From positions 7,921,366 to 7,985,365 of the forward strand of contig JAMKCF010000016.1 of NCBI GenBank assembly GCA_023634235.1: DNA of 64,000 bases. Reading direction: 5' to 3'. Position numbers and translations under genes: made by a program. The notes below the pieces were generated by a model, which saw only the letters and a list, made by a program, of their open reading frames with translations, ran no database searches and had not been told where the DNA came from. Positions 1-13,200 of this stretch are shown piece after piece. The stretch's first letter is position 1, and the number at the start of each line of letters is the position of its first letter. This DNA comes from Pisaster brevispinus (lineage: Eukaryota; Echinodermata; Asteroidea; Forcipulatida; Asteriidae).

Positions 1-186
1 CAATTTAAAATGTGACCAAGGACGCATGGAGAATTGTTTAAGTCAGTAACCCCCCAAAAGAGGGCTGTTGCTAGACAGCTGCTATCATAACAATTCAAAC
101 TTTATGGCATTTAAGCAGGTTACCTATTTCTGCTTAGCAAGATTTGTCTGTGCTTAGAAAATTTGGGTCCTCGTGTCGCCACTTAC

Positions 187-377
187 GTTCACAGGAGTCA
201 CAGATCCCGATCCCCGCAGAGCAGTTACTGTGATTGTTACATCCGCAGTTGAGGCTGCAGTTGTCCCCTGTCCAGCCGGTGTCACATATACACATGTAGT
301 CTGGCGCCTCACTGCAGAGGCCATTGATGCACTCATGGAAGCAGCTAATGCATGGAACGGGAAAGGAACGTTGGGCA
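187..377 (-). CDS. MEGF8: MEGF8 exon 21: EGF-like, start of laminin-type EGF
   Basis: Residues 1152-1215. CFHECINGLC and YMCICDTGWTGDNC form an EGF-like unit. NCGCNNHSNCSAGIGICDSC opens a laminin-type EGF. Donor GAAC|gtaagt leaves phase 1, so the gene goes on beyond the left edge. Confidence 0.92.
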
Positions 378-1257
378 CTAGATAAGAAAAGGTTTCACTG
401 GGCATGCTCAACAGCGACAGGTATACAATCTGCAATTTAAACCATCAGAGGCGTGTCATGGCCTAGCGGTTAAGAGCACCGGATTCAAGCTCTGGTGTTT
501 TATCAGCAGAGTGTGGGTTCGAGTCCCGGTCGTGACACTTGTGTCCTTAAGCAAGACACTTAACCATGATTGCTTCGTAAAATTGGGGAGGTAGTGCTTT
601 CTGCTCTACCAGCAAGGCTTCTGATGGATGATACCCAAGCCTACATCCGTATGGACTGTAAAGGGGGGTAACCCTGTTTCAGCCCAAGGAGTAGGTGGCA
701 ACGGCCCCTGGAAAAAATAGTTGATTGTAGCCCACACCTTGAAGTGGCCTTCAGGCCTTGTGTGTCTGGCGACTTGCATAAAAAAAAAGAGAAAAAAAAA
801 AAGAGAATTTGTCCAATCTTCTTTTTGCATAATGTTCTATACAAAATTAAAAGTTCATTTTGGACTGAATTTTACTCACGTTTTGACGCACTGGTCTCGC
901 CCGTTGCCTTTGAACCCTCGATAACACGTGCATTCAAACCCGTCCAGCGTGTTGTTACACGTTGCATTGGCGTGGCAGTTATCCAGCCCCAGCAGGCATT
1001 CTTGGACGTCCGGGCAGGTCTCGTACGACCAATCGGCTGGCTCCGCGAGGGAGGTGTTGTACTGGTCAGCGACGAAGGCACTGCAGGACTGGTCTGAGAT
1101 GGGACCCCCAAAGTTCCCATCTTGACAACTGGTGAATGAGAGAAATGACGCAGTTACAAAAAACTACAACACAGGCAAAAGAGCTGGTGACAGGCAGGAA
1201 AAAAATAAGTACACCAAAGCAATCCATCCCTTCTAAAAATCAGCAGAGTTTTCACGA

Positions 1258-1299
<42 letters not shown>

Positions 1300-4200
1300 G
1301 AAGACATTTATATAGCGCCAAAATCAACAAAAATTGTTTAAAGGCGCTAAAGACATTTACATGAAATTAATTACAATACACTTGTTGGAAAAGATAACAT
1401 TTTAGCAGTTTCTTGAAAATAGGAATAGTCTGAGCATCCTTGATGTGATTTGGAAGAGTGTTCCATTCTTTTGGTCCGTAGCAGGAGAGTGAGCGAGCTA
1501 CAAATGACACAGCATGGGTTCTGGGCAAGATAAACTGAAGAGAAGCTGTAGATGATCTAAGCTGTCCGCGTGGTGGTTGCAGCTGTAGTACAAGTCAGAG
1601 GTGTGAGCTTTGTACACAAGAAGAAGAACTTACAACACATGGATGCTTTTAAATTGTCTGTATCCGACAGGAAAATACATCTACGGGTCAATAGATCTCC
1701 CCAGGGTGGGGTGGGGGGGGGGGGGGTTATGGTTTGTGATACTTACTTCCCCAGGGTGGGGTTGACCCGGTTACCACACCAGCCGCATCTGAAGTTAGCC
1801 AGGCAGCTCTTACAGTCTGTGTAGGCAGAGCAGGACGGGCATTCCTTGTTTCTGAGAAGACGGACAAAACACACTCAAAAATTCACACTCAAAGAAAAAT
1901 GGATATTTGCTGTTAGTGAGAGGGTCTTTTGGGCTGAAAGTTTAAAATTAGGAAACAATATGTAATCTTTCATTTAGGACTATAAAAGTGAGAAATCCAA
2001 ACGCCCTTTGTTAGAAGATTCTGGCTGAACCAAAACATAGTGTTTTGAGCTTTCCAAAAACATTGAAAAAGCAAAACATACATAAATTTGTTGCTGAACA
2101 AATCTTTGGTAAAACCAAAAAACAATATTCTTTATCCCCGATGCAAAATCACTGCATCTGTTCCAGGGCTGCCAACATTTGAATCTTGCAATCAGGGAGA
2201 TTTGGGCCACAATCAGGGAGAGTTACATTCAACATAATGCGTGTCATGGCCTAGCGGTTAAGAGCACCGGATTCAAGCTCTGGTGTTTGATCAGCAGAGT
2301 GTGGGTTCGAGTCCCGGTCGTGACACTTGTGTCCCTAAGCAAGACACTTAACCATGATTGCTTCGTAAAGTTGGGGAGGTAGTGCTTTCTGCTCTACCAG
2401 CCAGGCTTCTGATGGATGATACCCAAGCCTACATCCGTATGGACTGTAAAGGGGGTAACCCTGTTTCAGCCCCAGGAGTAGGTGGCAACAGCCCCTGGAA
2501 AAACTAGTTGATTGTAGCCCACACCTTGAAGTGGCATTCAGGCCTTGTGTGTCTGGCGACTTGCATAAAAAATAAAATAAAAAAGTTTCCATAATCAGGG
2601 AGATTATCCGAATGTGGTCATCACAGCATGGAAAGATTTTTTTTTTTTTCGGGGAACTTTCTGCAGAATCAGGGAGAGTTGGTTAGTTCTGCTATTCAAT
2701 TGTTTGCGGTAACCAGTGTTTAACTAAAAGATTCAAACTGGACTCTCGTCCAGGCTCGCTGGTCTAGTGGTTAAGATATCTGCTCTGGAATGCGGAGGTT
2801 GTGGATTGGAATTCCATCCGACGAGTACGCCTGTGGATTTCTTTTCCATAGGACTCGATAAAGTATACAGTGCTTGTCACACATCAGTGTGTGGTATTAC
2901 ACTTTGTTCTCGATGCAAAATTATTAGATCTATCTATTAAATAAAACTTATTCACCCGAAAAAAAAAAAAAAAAAAAAAAGGCAACGGCCTGACGGTCCA
3001 TCATTCGATTTTGTTTTTTGTGTTTCCAACCTCATTTTTGTTTATGGTGCTAATTTGTATGGTTTAAATGTTTTAACCACTTCGCGGCGGATGACGCCTG
3101 TAGATGCAAATTCTTATTGGACAGACTTATGGCAGATGCTTTTCAACGCCAAGAACAACGTCAGATTTCCCTCCAGTTTTAGCCGACATGCGGGCGGCTG
3201 TCTACATGTATCCAGAGCGAGGCTTGAATGAAAATATAGTCTGGTACCGATTTATAAGGTGAGAACTAAATTTAGCATAGCCACTGTGTGCACAGGGGAT
3301 ACAGACTAAAGTCTGTTTCCGACTTCACGCGGAAGCGAACGCCAAGCGATTTACGTGACGTCAAACAATAAGGGCCCAATTTCATAGAGCTGCTTAAGCA
3401 GAAAATATTGCTTCATACATTTCCGTTAAGCAAAACTAAGCAGGATACCAGTTAAATTTTGTACATGATAAATATTAATTTTATATAGCTGGTAACCATA
3501 ATTTTGTTGTGCTTGGCAAATATTTATGCTTAAATGCAGCTCTATAAAAATGTGCCCAGGTACACGCCGTTTTCCCAATTGTGACTTACACTGTCGGGAA
3601 AGTCGCTTCACTTTCACAATTCATACGTGAAGTATGAACCGAGCTTAAAGGGGGTAAGGCAAGATGTTTACTTACAAGTCAAACCAGTTTGCACATTGGC
3701 CGTACGTGAACGAGGTGATGTAGGTGCCAAAGGGGAAACAAGTCTTCGTCACCTCACACCAGGCACACTCTTGGGTGCGTTTGGAACAGTCCTCACAGTT
3801 GGTGTACCTGTGCACAAAGTGGAATAAACCAAGTGTCAGCAATAGGGGGGTGTACCTGTGCACAAAGTGGAATAAACCAAGTGTCAGGAATAGGGGGGTG
3901 TACCTGTGCACAAAGTGGAATAAACCAGGTGTCAGGAATAGGGGGGTGTACCTGTGCACAAAGTGGAATAAACCAAGTGTCAGGAATGGGGGGGTGTACC
4001 TGTGCACAAAGTGGAATAAACCAAGTGTCAGGAATAGGGGTGTTTTGATATAAATGCTTTGTTAGGCGCCGTGTTCAAATTGGCGGCTACAGCTATGGCT
4101 ACGGCTGGATAACCGCGTCATCATGCTTTGAAGTGTAGGAAATCCTTAGCAAGACCCTTAGCAACAGCCGTAGCCGTAGCTGTAGCCACCACTTCAGATA

Positions 4201-7200
4201 CCGCCTCACTCATGCATAGTTTCACAAATACCTTGTTCAGGTCCGAGACATTTGATGTACAAACCCATTCTATTTATATTAATGGCTCCATTATGAGCAC
4301 ATCTATTTCATAATTTGTATTTGCACTACACGTAGCTTAAAAAAATGTTTTATTCCACCACTATAATAATATAATTAATTGGGAGTTTTTATATTCATGT
4401 CACCCGTGAAGTAACGTAAACATGAGACAGTTTATGGAAGATCAATTTTTCCCGAGGCTTGCATCTCCGTACTGTGTCCACCATACTATACCATATTGCT
4501 GACTGGCTTAGTTGATCTGTTATTCCAAACTATAGTGGATGATATTAAATGGTCAGACGGTAAGAGGGTTGACTTTGTACTACGTACATGCATTCACCAC
4601 ATGCTATCACATTCCAAGTTGGCTACGTTTATCTTTCATTCAAAATCACGTTCGATGATATTGAATGGTCAGTAGGAGGGTTGAACGTGTGGTGTGTAGA
4701 TGCATTAACCATGTGATATCATAATGCTGGCTGGCTTAGTCTATCTGTTATATAAAATTACGGTTGATGATATTGACTGGTCAAACTGTAGGAGGGTTGA
4801 CTGTATACGGATACTATCATTCAAGGCAGGCACAGTTCATCTATCACTAAACAGTATTAACAGAAGACCCAACTAGGAGGCTTTACTCACTCGTGGCACT
4901 TTTGGGTGCACTGACTTGCGTTGACGACGCTGTTTGCAAAGCGCCCTCGCCTGGTGCAGAAAGCATCATCTCCTGATAACAGCCACTCACACAATGGATT
5001 CTGGAATAGAATTTAGATAAATAAAATATTTAGATATTTCTTTGTGTAACCATGGATTGGATTAAACAAAATATATATATATACTAACACAGGGTTTATA
5101 ATTCAGCAGTTTGAAGTTTTCGATTTGAGAGTCTGCCGATTATGAAATTTATCAAGACATATCTGTAAAAGGAAATTCCAAGGTCAAGATCTGGATTTAC
5201 AACTGCTCAAAACAATTGTCGCTTATTCCAATTGCAGCCATATGAGCGATTTGCATTACAGAGCGCCCTCTACAGCATCTTTGCAAATTAGGGTCTCACT
5301 CATTACCCGTCACATGACCTCGACTGTTTCAAGTTTGTTTGTGGTTTGACAAGCAGCTTATAATTTCTTTATTTAAGGCATAAGATGTAATTATTTTTGT
5401 AAGGCCGGTGGACCCCACGTGGGAATTCTTTACTACACCAAAACCTACTACGTGGCAGTCCAATAATAGCAAGACAAGTTCTCAAAAAACAAAACTACAC
5501 AGTAAGGTATACACTTGGTTTTACTTCAACTTGAATATAAATTGACATGCACCTTATACGCCAGGTGCCTTTTACGCAGGAAAATAAGGCAAGCTCATGA
5601 ATCCATGTTTGGCAAATACTAGAGCCATATTGTCACCTTGGTCTTTCCAACAGACTAAAGGCCGGTTTATAGTCGGTCGCGCGATTGTCGTGCGATGGAA
5701 ATCTTGCGCGCGATCCTAAGACTGAGGCCTAAAAACTGTGTCTTTTTATGATTGCGCGTCAAGATTTCCATCGCGCGACCATCGCGCGACCGACTATAAA
5801 CCGGCCTTAACCCGTACCCCAGACTCACAACGTACCTCAATACAAGACAGGCAATCCACAGAGAGCCCACAGTCCAGGCACTGATCCCATTGCAGGATTA
5901 GATGATGGGTGATAGTCCCTGCCGCTGTGCCACACCGGTCCACGGACACCATCGGCCCGTCCCTGAGCTCACACGTCTCGCTGGTCGGGCACCAGCCGCA
6001 GGAACTATCTGTCAGGCAGCCGGAGCACGTCTCATACTCGGTGCAGGATGATGAGAAGTAGGGCTGAAGGTACTCCTTGGTGAATGGCTTGAACAAAAAA
6101 ACCCCCAAAACACTGTTTAATTCCCAACGCAATTATTACATCCGTTTACCCTCTAGCGCACCGAACTAAAGCTCTTGTGTTTCTGATCAGCAGAGTGTGG
6201 GTTCGAGTCCCTGACTTCTGTCCTTAACCATCATTGCTCTGTCCTTCGGATGGGACGTCCCGTGTGTTGTGTAATGCAGGTAAAAGAGCCCAGTTACACT
6301 TACTCCTAAGAGCCTGGATTTGCCCCAGTGTTTCTGACAGGGAGTGTTTCTGACAGGGAGTGCTGAGTGCCCCACAGCACCTTGTTAACCCTTAATAGGA
6401 TGCTGTTTTAATGGGTCCCATAACTACAACTTAGCTCTGCACGCCTGTCGCTAAGATAAGCACTTTGAGATGCCCGTAGATAACGCGCTATCAATCGAGC
6501 GTTAGCAAATAAACAAAATGTCTTCATTATGTTTACCTGTGAGGTCAGGCCATCTTGGATGTTGCCATTCCATTTGAGTTTCATGACAGAGCTGACCAGG
6601 TTAGGGCCGATGACCTGCTTCTGTTCTTGGAGGAAGTAGTAGGAGGCGGTGGGAGAGGCGTCCGGGATGATCGGAGAATCGTCCTCCCGCTCCGCTTCTA
6701 TCTGATCCTCACTGGCCAAGGCAGAATAGGCAACTTTCTCCTGGTGGATTAAAAAAAATGAAAGATAAATAAATGTTCAACATGAATCTTTATACCATAC
6801 AAAGCGGCTTCACAAAACGGAGTTCCCACAAATGACGCCACATGAGTGATGACGCCACATGAGTGATGGTGAAACATGAGTAATGATGTCACGAGTGATG
6901 ACGTCATGAGTGATTACACCACATGAGTGATGGTGAAACATGAGTGATGGTGAAACATGAGTGATGACGTCACGAGTGATGACGTCATGAGTGATTACGT
7001 CACATAAGTGATGGTGTCACATGAGTGATGACAGTGGATCCTGTACTATACACAGCCTTGAAGTAAGGCTATTCAAGCATCTGATTGATTGGACGAGACC
7101 AGTTTTTGTATATTGTACGGTGTGCATTAAATCAAATAATACACAAGAAAAAGCCAAGAATGGCTAAAACGTAAACATTAAATATAATAGTAATGAAAAA

Positions 7201-10200
7201 TGCCCATGGACGACGAACTATAAATTCGTAGAAGAAAGAAACTATGTTAAACTAAAGCTATTAGATAAAATTAGCCAGCACCTGCAAAAACTTGATCTGA
7301 ATTACACTTTTGCCAACAGTTTTCTCTTATGATTGGAAACATATGTACTCCAACGAACCTGTACTCCAACCAGTTCGTACGTGAACCAACTTGTGTTTAG
7401 ATATTTGTCATCGTAGAATGTAAAGTTTTGACATAGGCCCATTTTCGCTACAGAAATAAATAGTTTTACAGATATTTCCAAGTAAGGGGCTATAGTTTTT
7501 GTGCCATTAATTCTCTAACTACTTCAATTAAAAACAATATTTACAATAACCATGAAAATAACTCGGGGAACTTGACAAGTATTTCCAATTAGACAGGAAT
7601 ATAATATTATAACTGAGACAGAATTTTCCACAAATAAAATTGTTGCGAATTGATCAGAATTGATATTACTTAGGCCTACATGTCAATTGTTCGATAAGCA
7701 TGTTAGAATATTACACCAAATGTTTTTTTTTTTATCGGTCCTGTCTGTCGGAGAGAAAAAAGTTAACCTGCCAAAATGACTGACAGCCCGTTACATAGTA
7801 GGTTTCTTTGGTTGAAGTTTATGTGACCCATACTATTAATAAACACATGTATGCTGGACTTATATTTAATATTTATAACTACAATACGGCTTTAATTTTT
7901 TTTTAAATCATTGTTCGTTGACAAAGTCTTAATGCTGTCATAAAAAGAATGTCCTTAAAACACTCAACGGACAAGCTGCCATCTTATTAAAACGCGTGAA
8001 AAAACATCGAAGCTTTACGTCGGCTTGCTAATTTCATTCATTTAAGGAAACCTTGGGCAATGTTTTTATCATTTATAAAAAAAACAACTAGATATTCAAA
8101 GTGGTAATGAAAACAATGGACGTAACATTTCCAAAATACCTCGAACATCTAAATTTGCGAGGGGTTGTCGCAGCTCACTACATCTTACAAGCAGGCTTAA
8201 ATATTGTTACAGTGAAACCGATCTGAAAGTCAGCATGCAAAATAGTATCCTGGATTACTCTTAAGAAGGTGCGTTAAAAGTACTGGCAGTTTGGGTCAGT
8301 TGTACGTCTGAGATGAATCAACGGAACTTAAAATACAAGTTTTGTAAATGAAATTACACGAAGTATGATTACTTTAATGCTGAGATACCGATAGCACTTG
8401 CTGCAAGACTCGGTTATTTTTTTGGAGCAGTTATCAAACGTACGCTAAAGTGGAGGAATGAACTGTTTAATACCCTCCTGTAGGGTTTATCTTATCAAAA
8501 AAGGGTAAATGAACGGTGTTGTTGTTCAACAAAATAGTTCCGTACATTACATTGTAACATTTTGTTTCTGTTCCTGTGTTATACAATGCCGTCTCATTCG
8601 TTTGGCCGGCCGGTAACATCAAAGTGGACCGGGATCGCAGCAGCTCACAAAGGAGATAATCATACGTTGAGATAATTGTGGTGTGTGTGTGGTTTTTGTA
8701 TGGTCGGCCAATCCGCAGCGCGCCGCAAGGGAGCCGCGATCTCTACAAATGGGTTCAACTGTAAACATCCCCTTTGATCCTCATGAATATGCAATTACGC
8801 CCATTGGAGGTTCGGCCGCGATTCGGCGGGACGCTGCGGTATTTTGCACGGCCTGCTGCGACGCGCCGAGTAAAATGTTGTTGGTGTCTTCCCTAAGCCC
8901 AATCGATTGTTTGAATCCAGTATAAATGTAGACGTACACAATAAAACTAACCTGTGAAAATTCCACTTCAAAAGGTTCTAGCGTTTTTTAAGATATCGCC
9001 AAAATTCTGGAGCAGTTACGTCCATACAGGAAGAATAATCCGTAAATTGGAATACACAATCTGAGAAACGTGTCGTGCACAAAACATTTCTCAGATTGAA
9101 CTGTTTTTGAACCCCATTCTCTAAAACCACATTCCTTAGGATTGAATCGATTCTCAAAATGTTATACATTATCAACGGCTGCAGCGCCTCATACCAAGTA
9201 AGTTTTTAATGGTCATACATTTTTGGAGTGATTACCAAAGGTTATATACCCCGCTTCGCTCGTCCCCAGCGCCTTGCCTTAAAACCAAAGGCGCTGGGAT
9301 GGGCAAACGTATCAAGCACGCTCATTGGTTAATGCTCAGTCCCATCATGCATCACACTCACACTGCAAGCACTGCACGCATGACGTACTTCCTGAACAAG
9401 AATCTGTGCAAGCTGATTAGCCCATCCCAGCGGTCCTGGATAGGCCGCTGGGGCCGAGCAAACTACCCCGCCTCTAAGTTCTATTCTCAAATTATTCTCA
9501 CCGCACTCTCTGGGTTCTCATCCTTGCTGAGATACAGCGTTGAAATGGAGTTGGAGCTGCTCAACCACACCTGGAGACTGTCGCCCGTAGGGGGCGCCGC
9601 ACCGTTAGGGCGCAAGAACCCCTTGTACTCGGCGATGTACTCTCCACCGTTGGTCTTCTCTTCTCGGCTGGCAGCGTAGTAGAACGCGAAAGTGTTGTCG
9701 GCTTTCTCTTGAATGGTCACCTGGAGTTGAGTTGTTGACCGGAATACAAACATATGAATGCAGGGTATGAATGTTATCAATTAATAGAGCATTTCAGGTT
9801 GACTGTGGTTTCTTTCCCTGTTGTTCACTGCTGTGAACCCTGGTTCGAATCCTGCTATAGGCCAGAGCAGGGCTCAAATTTAAGGGAAAACTCCACAAGA
9901 CCAACGGGCTTGTATACTACAATATTTAATGGACTAGCATTTATTTTGCAAGACCAGAACGTAATGAGAAAGAGCTTTCTACACAGCTTAAAATGAACAC
10001 ATTTATAAATTGTTTTTTTATCTGCATTAGGTGAATCACCACACCCATTAAAGCAAACCCTAGTTTGCCTATGACAAACTCGGGTCCGTACTCACCCAGT
10101 TGGGAGTGAGCAGTTTTCAATAAGATCATTCTTATCTGATCAAAAGTTCATGAGGCCTAAACATGTGGTTTAGGTTTTTTTTTATTTTATTTTTTTTATG

Positions 10201-13200
10201 CAAGTCGCCAGACACACAAGGCCTGAAGGCCACTTCAAGGTGTGGGCTACAATCAACTATTTTTTCCAGGGGCCGTTGCCACCTACTCCTGGGGCTGAAA
10301 CAGGGTTACCCCCTTTACAGTCCATACGGATGTAGGCTTGGGTATCATCCATCAGAAGCCTGGCTGGCACTACCTCCCCAACTTTACGAAGCAATCATGG
10401 TTAAGTGTCTTGCTTAAGGACACAAGTGTCACAACCGGGAATCGAACCCACACTCTGCTGATCAAACACCAGAGCTTGAATCCGGTGCTCTTAACCGCTA
10501 GGCCATGCCACTGCCTGTGAGTTTACTGTCACAAATATCAACAAAATTTCACAGAATTTCACCGGCTCTTGTTTATAATGTGAAGTATTGGGAAACAGTC
10601 TTAAATGTTAAATGTTAACATGAATGCAACTTTGAATCATAAAAATCAACCAAATATTTCTTGAGAAATCGATTAAGAAACAGTAGGACTCTCTGCTCTT
10701 CAGCATTTCGGTTTATTTGACACCAGCAGTCTAGGCTTGTGGGTTAGGATCACTGGCCTTGGGGAAGTGGGTTCTAGGGTGAATGTTTATATTACGATTA
10801 CTTTACTGACAACAGCTGATAAGAGTCACAGTGAAACCAGTGAGTAGAATTCTGAGAGTTTGGTAAATGGGGAAATTCACGCAATGTGAACAAGCACTAA
10901 AGAAAACACCTCATTAATTTCATCTTATGGTTATAAGTATGCTTCAATACTCAACACAAGTGAAAAATATTTACCACTTGAAAGATATTTACAGATATTA
11001 TTACACAGCGAGGTACTTTTAGTCAATCTGAGAGACACAAGACCACCGGACTTGTCCAGTCCTGAGTTTACTGACCCAAGGCTAAAATCACTGGCCTCGG
11101 GCCAGCAGTCCCAGTGTTACTTTCGAGCCCTGTGGAGCTTTGCAGATGGATTGGGTTTTTTCAGTCCCTGCCTGATTGCGTGGCTTTCCCCATTTTTCAT
11201 CCCACATCCTACAGGTAAAATCCCAGGAGGGTTTGTCTAACTTTAAGTCAGTGCTGTATAAGACCCATCTTTCTTGTCTGGGTTTACAAGGTGATGTGGA
11301 GCAATTAGCAGCCAACCATGCCATAAACACCGGGGCAAGCACCCCTCTCTTAAAGATAAGTGTACTGGGTACTGGGTTGTGGGTAGTGGGTAGTGGGTAG
11401 TGGGTAGTGGGTAGTGGGTAGTGGGTAGTGGGTAGTGGCTGTGTACTGTGTACTAGATCGCTCTACCGAAACACTTTACAGAGTGCTGCGAGCGAATAAT
11501 TTTGCCATACGCAGCACCAAAAAATCAGGCTCCTAAATGAGAATTCTAACTTCGTGTTGGATACTGATGATGAAAAAAGCATTTTCTCACCTCGTCAGGC
11601 TGTGCGGTGTTTTGAGGGTGTCGATACTTAATCCAAGTGATGCCTGGCGGATGATCCTGAATCCTGCACTGTGAGAACTCCGTCAGGAACATGCCGTTCT
11701 CTCCCCACCATCCTGGGTAACCAGTGTAGGATGACTGGTCCCCACAGAGTCCACCTGGTTCTACAAATCAAGTATAAAGAACAATTGTAAATCTAATTGG
11801 TTTAACTCAAGCAGCAACCCGGCCAATTGAATAGGCCGAACTGTGTACTGGCAGGGCTGATTAAATCAGCTCTACTTATTATGCTTTTCTATTGGTTACA
11901 ACACACCACATGACCTTCAAATGGCCTTTGTGAAAGGTCAAGTGTGACAAAAAACTACAATTTGGGAAGTCATCTTTGAACTTGCATAAAATACTTTGAC
12001 TGCAGTATGTTTCTAGAATGTTCATTTGCAATTTCTTTGTCCATTTGAAGGCACCTGAGGATTGTGGTTGAAAAAAAAATTTAAATAAAATAAATATGCA
12101 ACATTTCTGATATTTTCTTAAAAAGCAGATTGGCCCAAAAAATTCTTGGTTACCGATGGCCTGCATTAAAACAAGGCCCTCTATTGGCCAGCAGGCGACG
12201 TATTGGCAACGAAAAAAGAAAGAAAAGGTAGAGATGTCGCGGTGATATGACACATGATTTGATGATTTTAATAGAACTTGGGAAACAGGACTCGGGAAAA
12301 AAAAACGAGTGTACAGTGCTTAACACACATTGGTGTATGGGTACACAAAAACAATAATTATTCTTTATCCCCGATGCAAAAATAACGTCTATTTAATAAA
12401 AGCTGTCAGACTAGAGAGTAACATACAATTTCAAAATCAAGTTTGAATTTGATTATTTTTTTTGTCCATACCTCCCAGCTGGTAACACTGCCTCTCCTGG
12501 ACACACCAGCCACACTGCTCATTGACCCTTGACCACGAGGGGTCATTGACGGTGACCCCTTGACCCCAAATGATACAGGACTCGCAGGTCACCAGGCTGC
12601 TGCAGATGCTAGGGCAGTCTCCGAGGACGAAAGTATCAGCATTCGAGCAAGACTTTAAAGGAAGCAAAAGAAAGAAGAGAGAGAGAGAGAGATTTTCATT
12701 TTTTGGAAAACATCAAAACTGAATCAAAATTTCGGACCTGAGATTCACAACTCCAGCTTCAATATTTTTGTTTTAAGAGCTTTCCACTGTCTCCAAAATC
12801 CATCCACAAAAAATATGTGGACTCTTTTGAGGTTGTGTTTGTTTTGCAAAAACCTGCATCTTGATCATCTCTCTGTCCAAGAAAAATTTCAAACATCTAG
12901 TTCTGGTCTCACAAGATCAAAACTTATTGTTTCACTAAATAATTTCTCATCAACTAATGCATCGCAGGCAAAAATGTTTCCAGGGAAGTTTTTTCCGGCA
13001 TGACCATTTTTATACCAAGAAAAGCAAATCTACGAACGTTCCTTTTTTCCCACCTCGCCATTGTTGTGCACACTTTCTATTTTACGCTTTACTCCACATG
13101 GATTCAAATCCAAAACGTTTTAGCATGGTCTGGTGGAGCGGCATGGCTGCAGCACTCACCATGCTATTCAGTGTAGGTTTTCTTAGAGTTAAAGAAAATC

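Noticed and set aside
451..525. Possible active tRNA gene
   Set aside because: A and B boxes are present, but the sequence continues into a 250-bp body shared by two other copies; it is the head of a SINE.
9209..9679. 156-codon plus-strand open frame
   Set aside because: It spans a foldback element and runs antisense to MEGF8 exon 14; the antisense frame is a by-product of coding sequence on the other strand.
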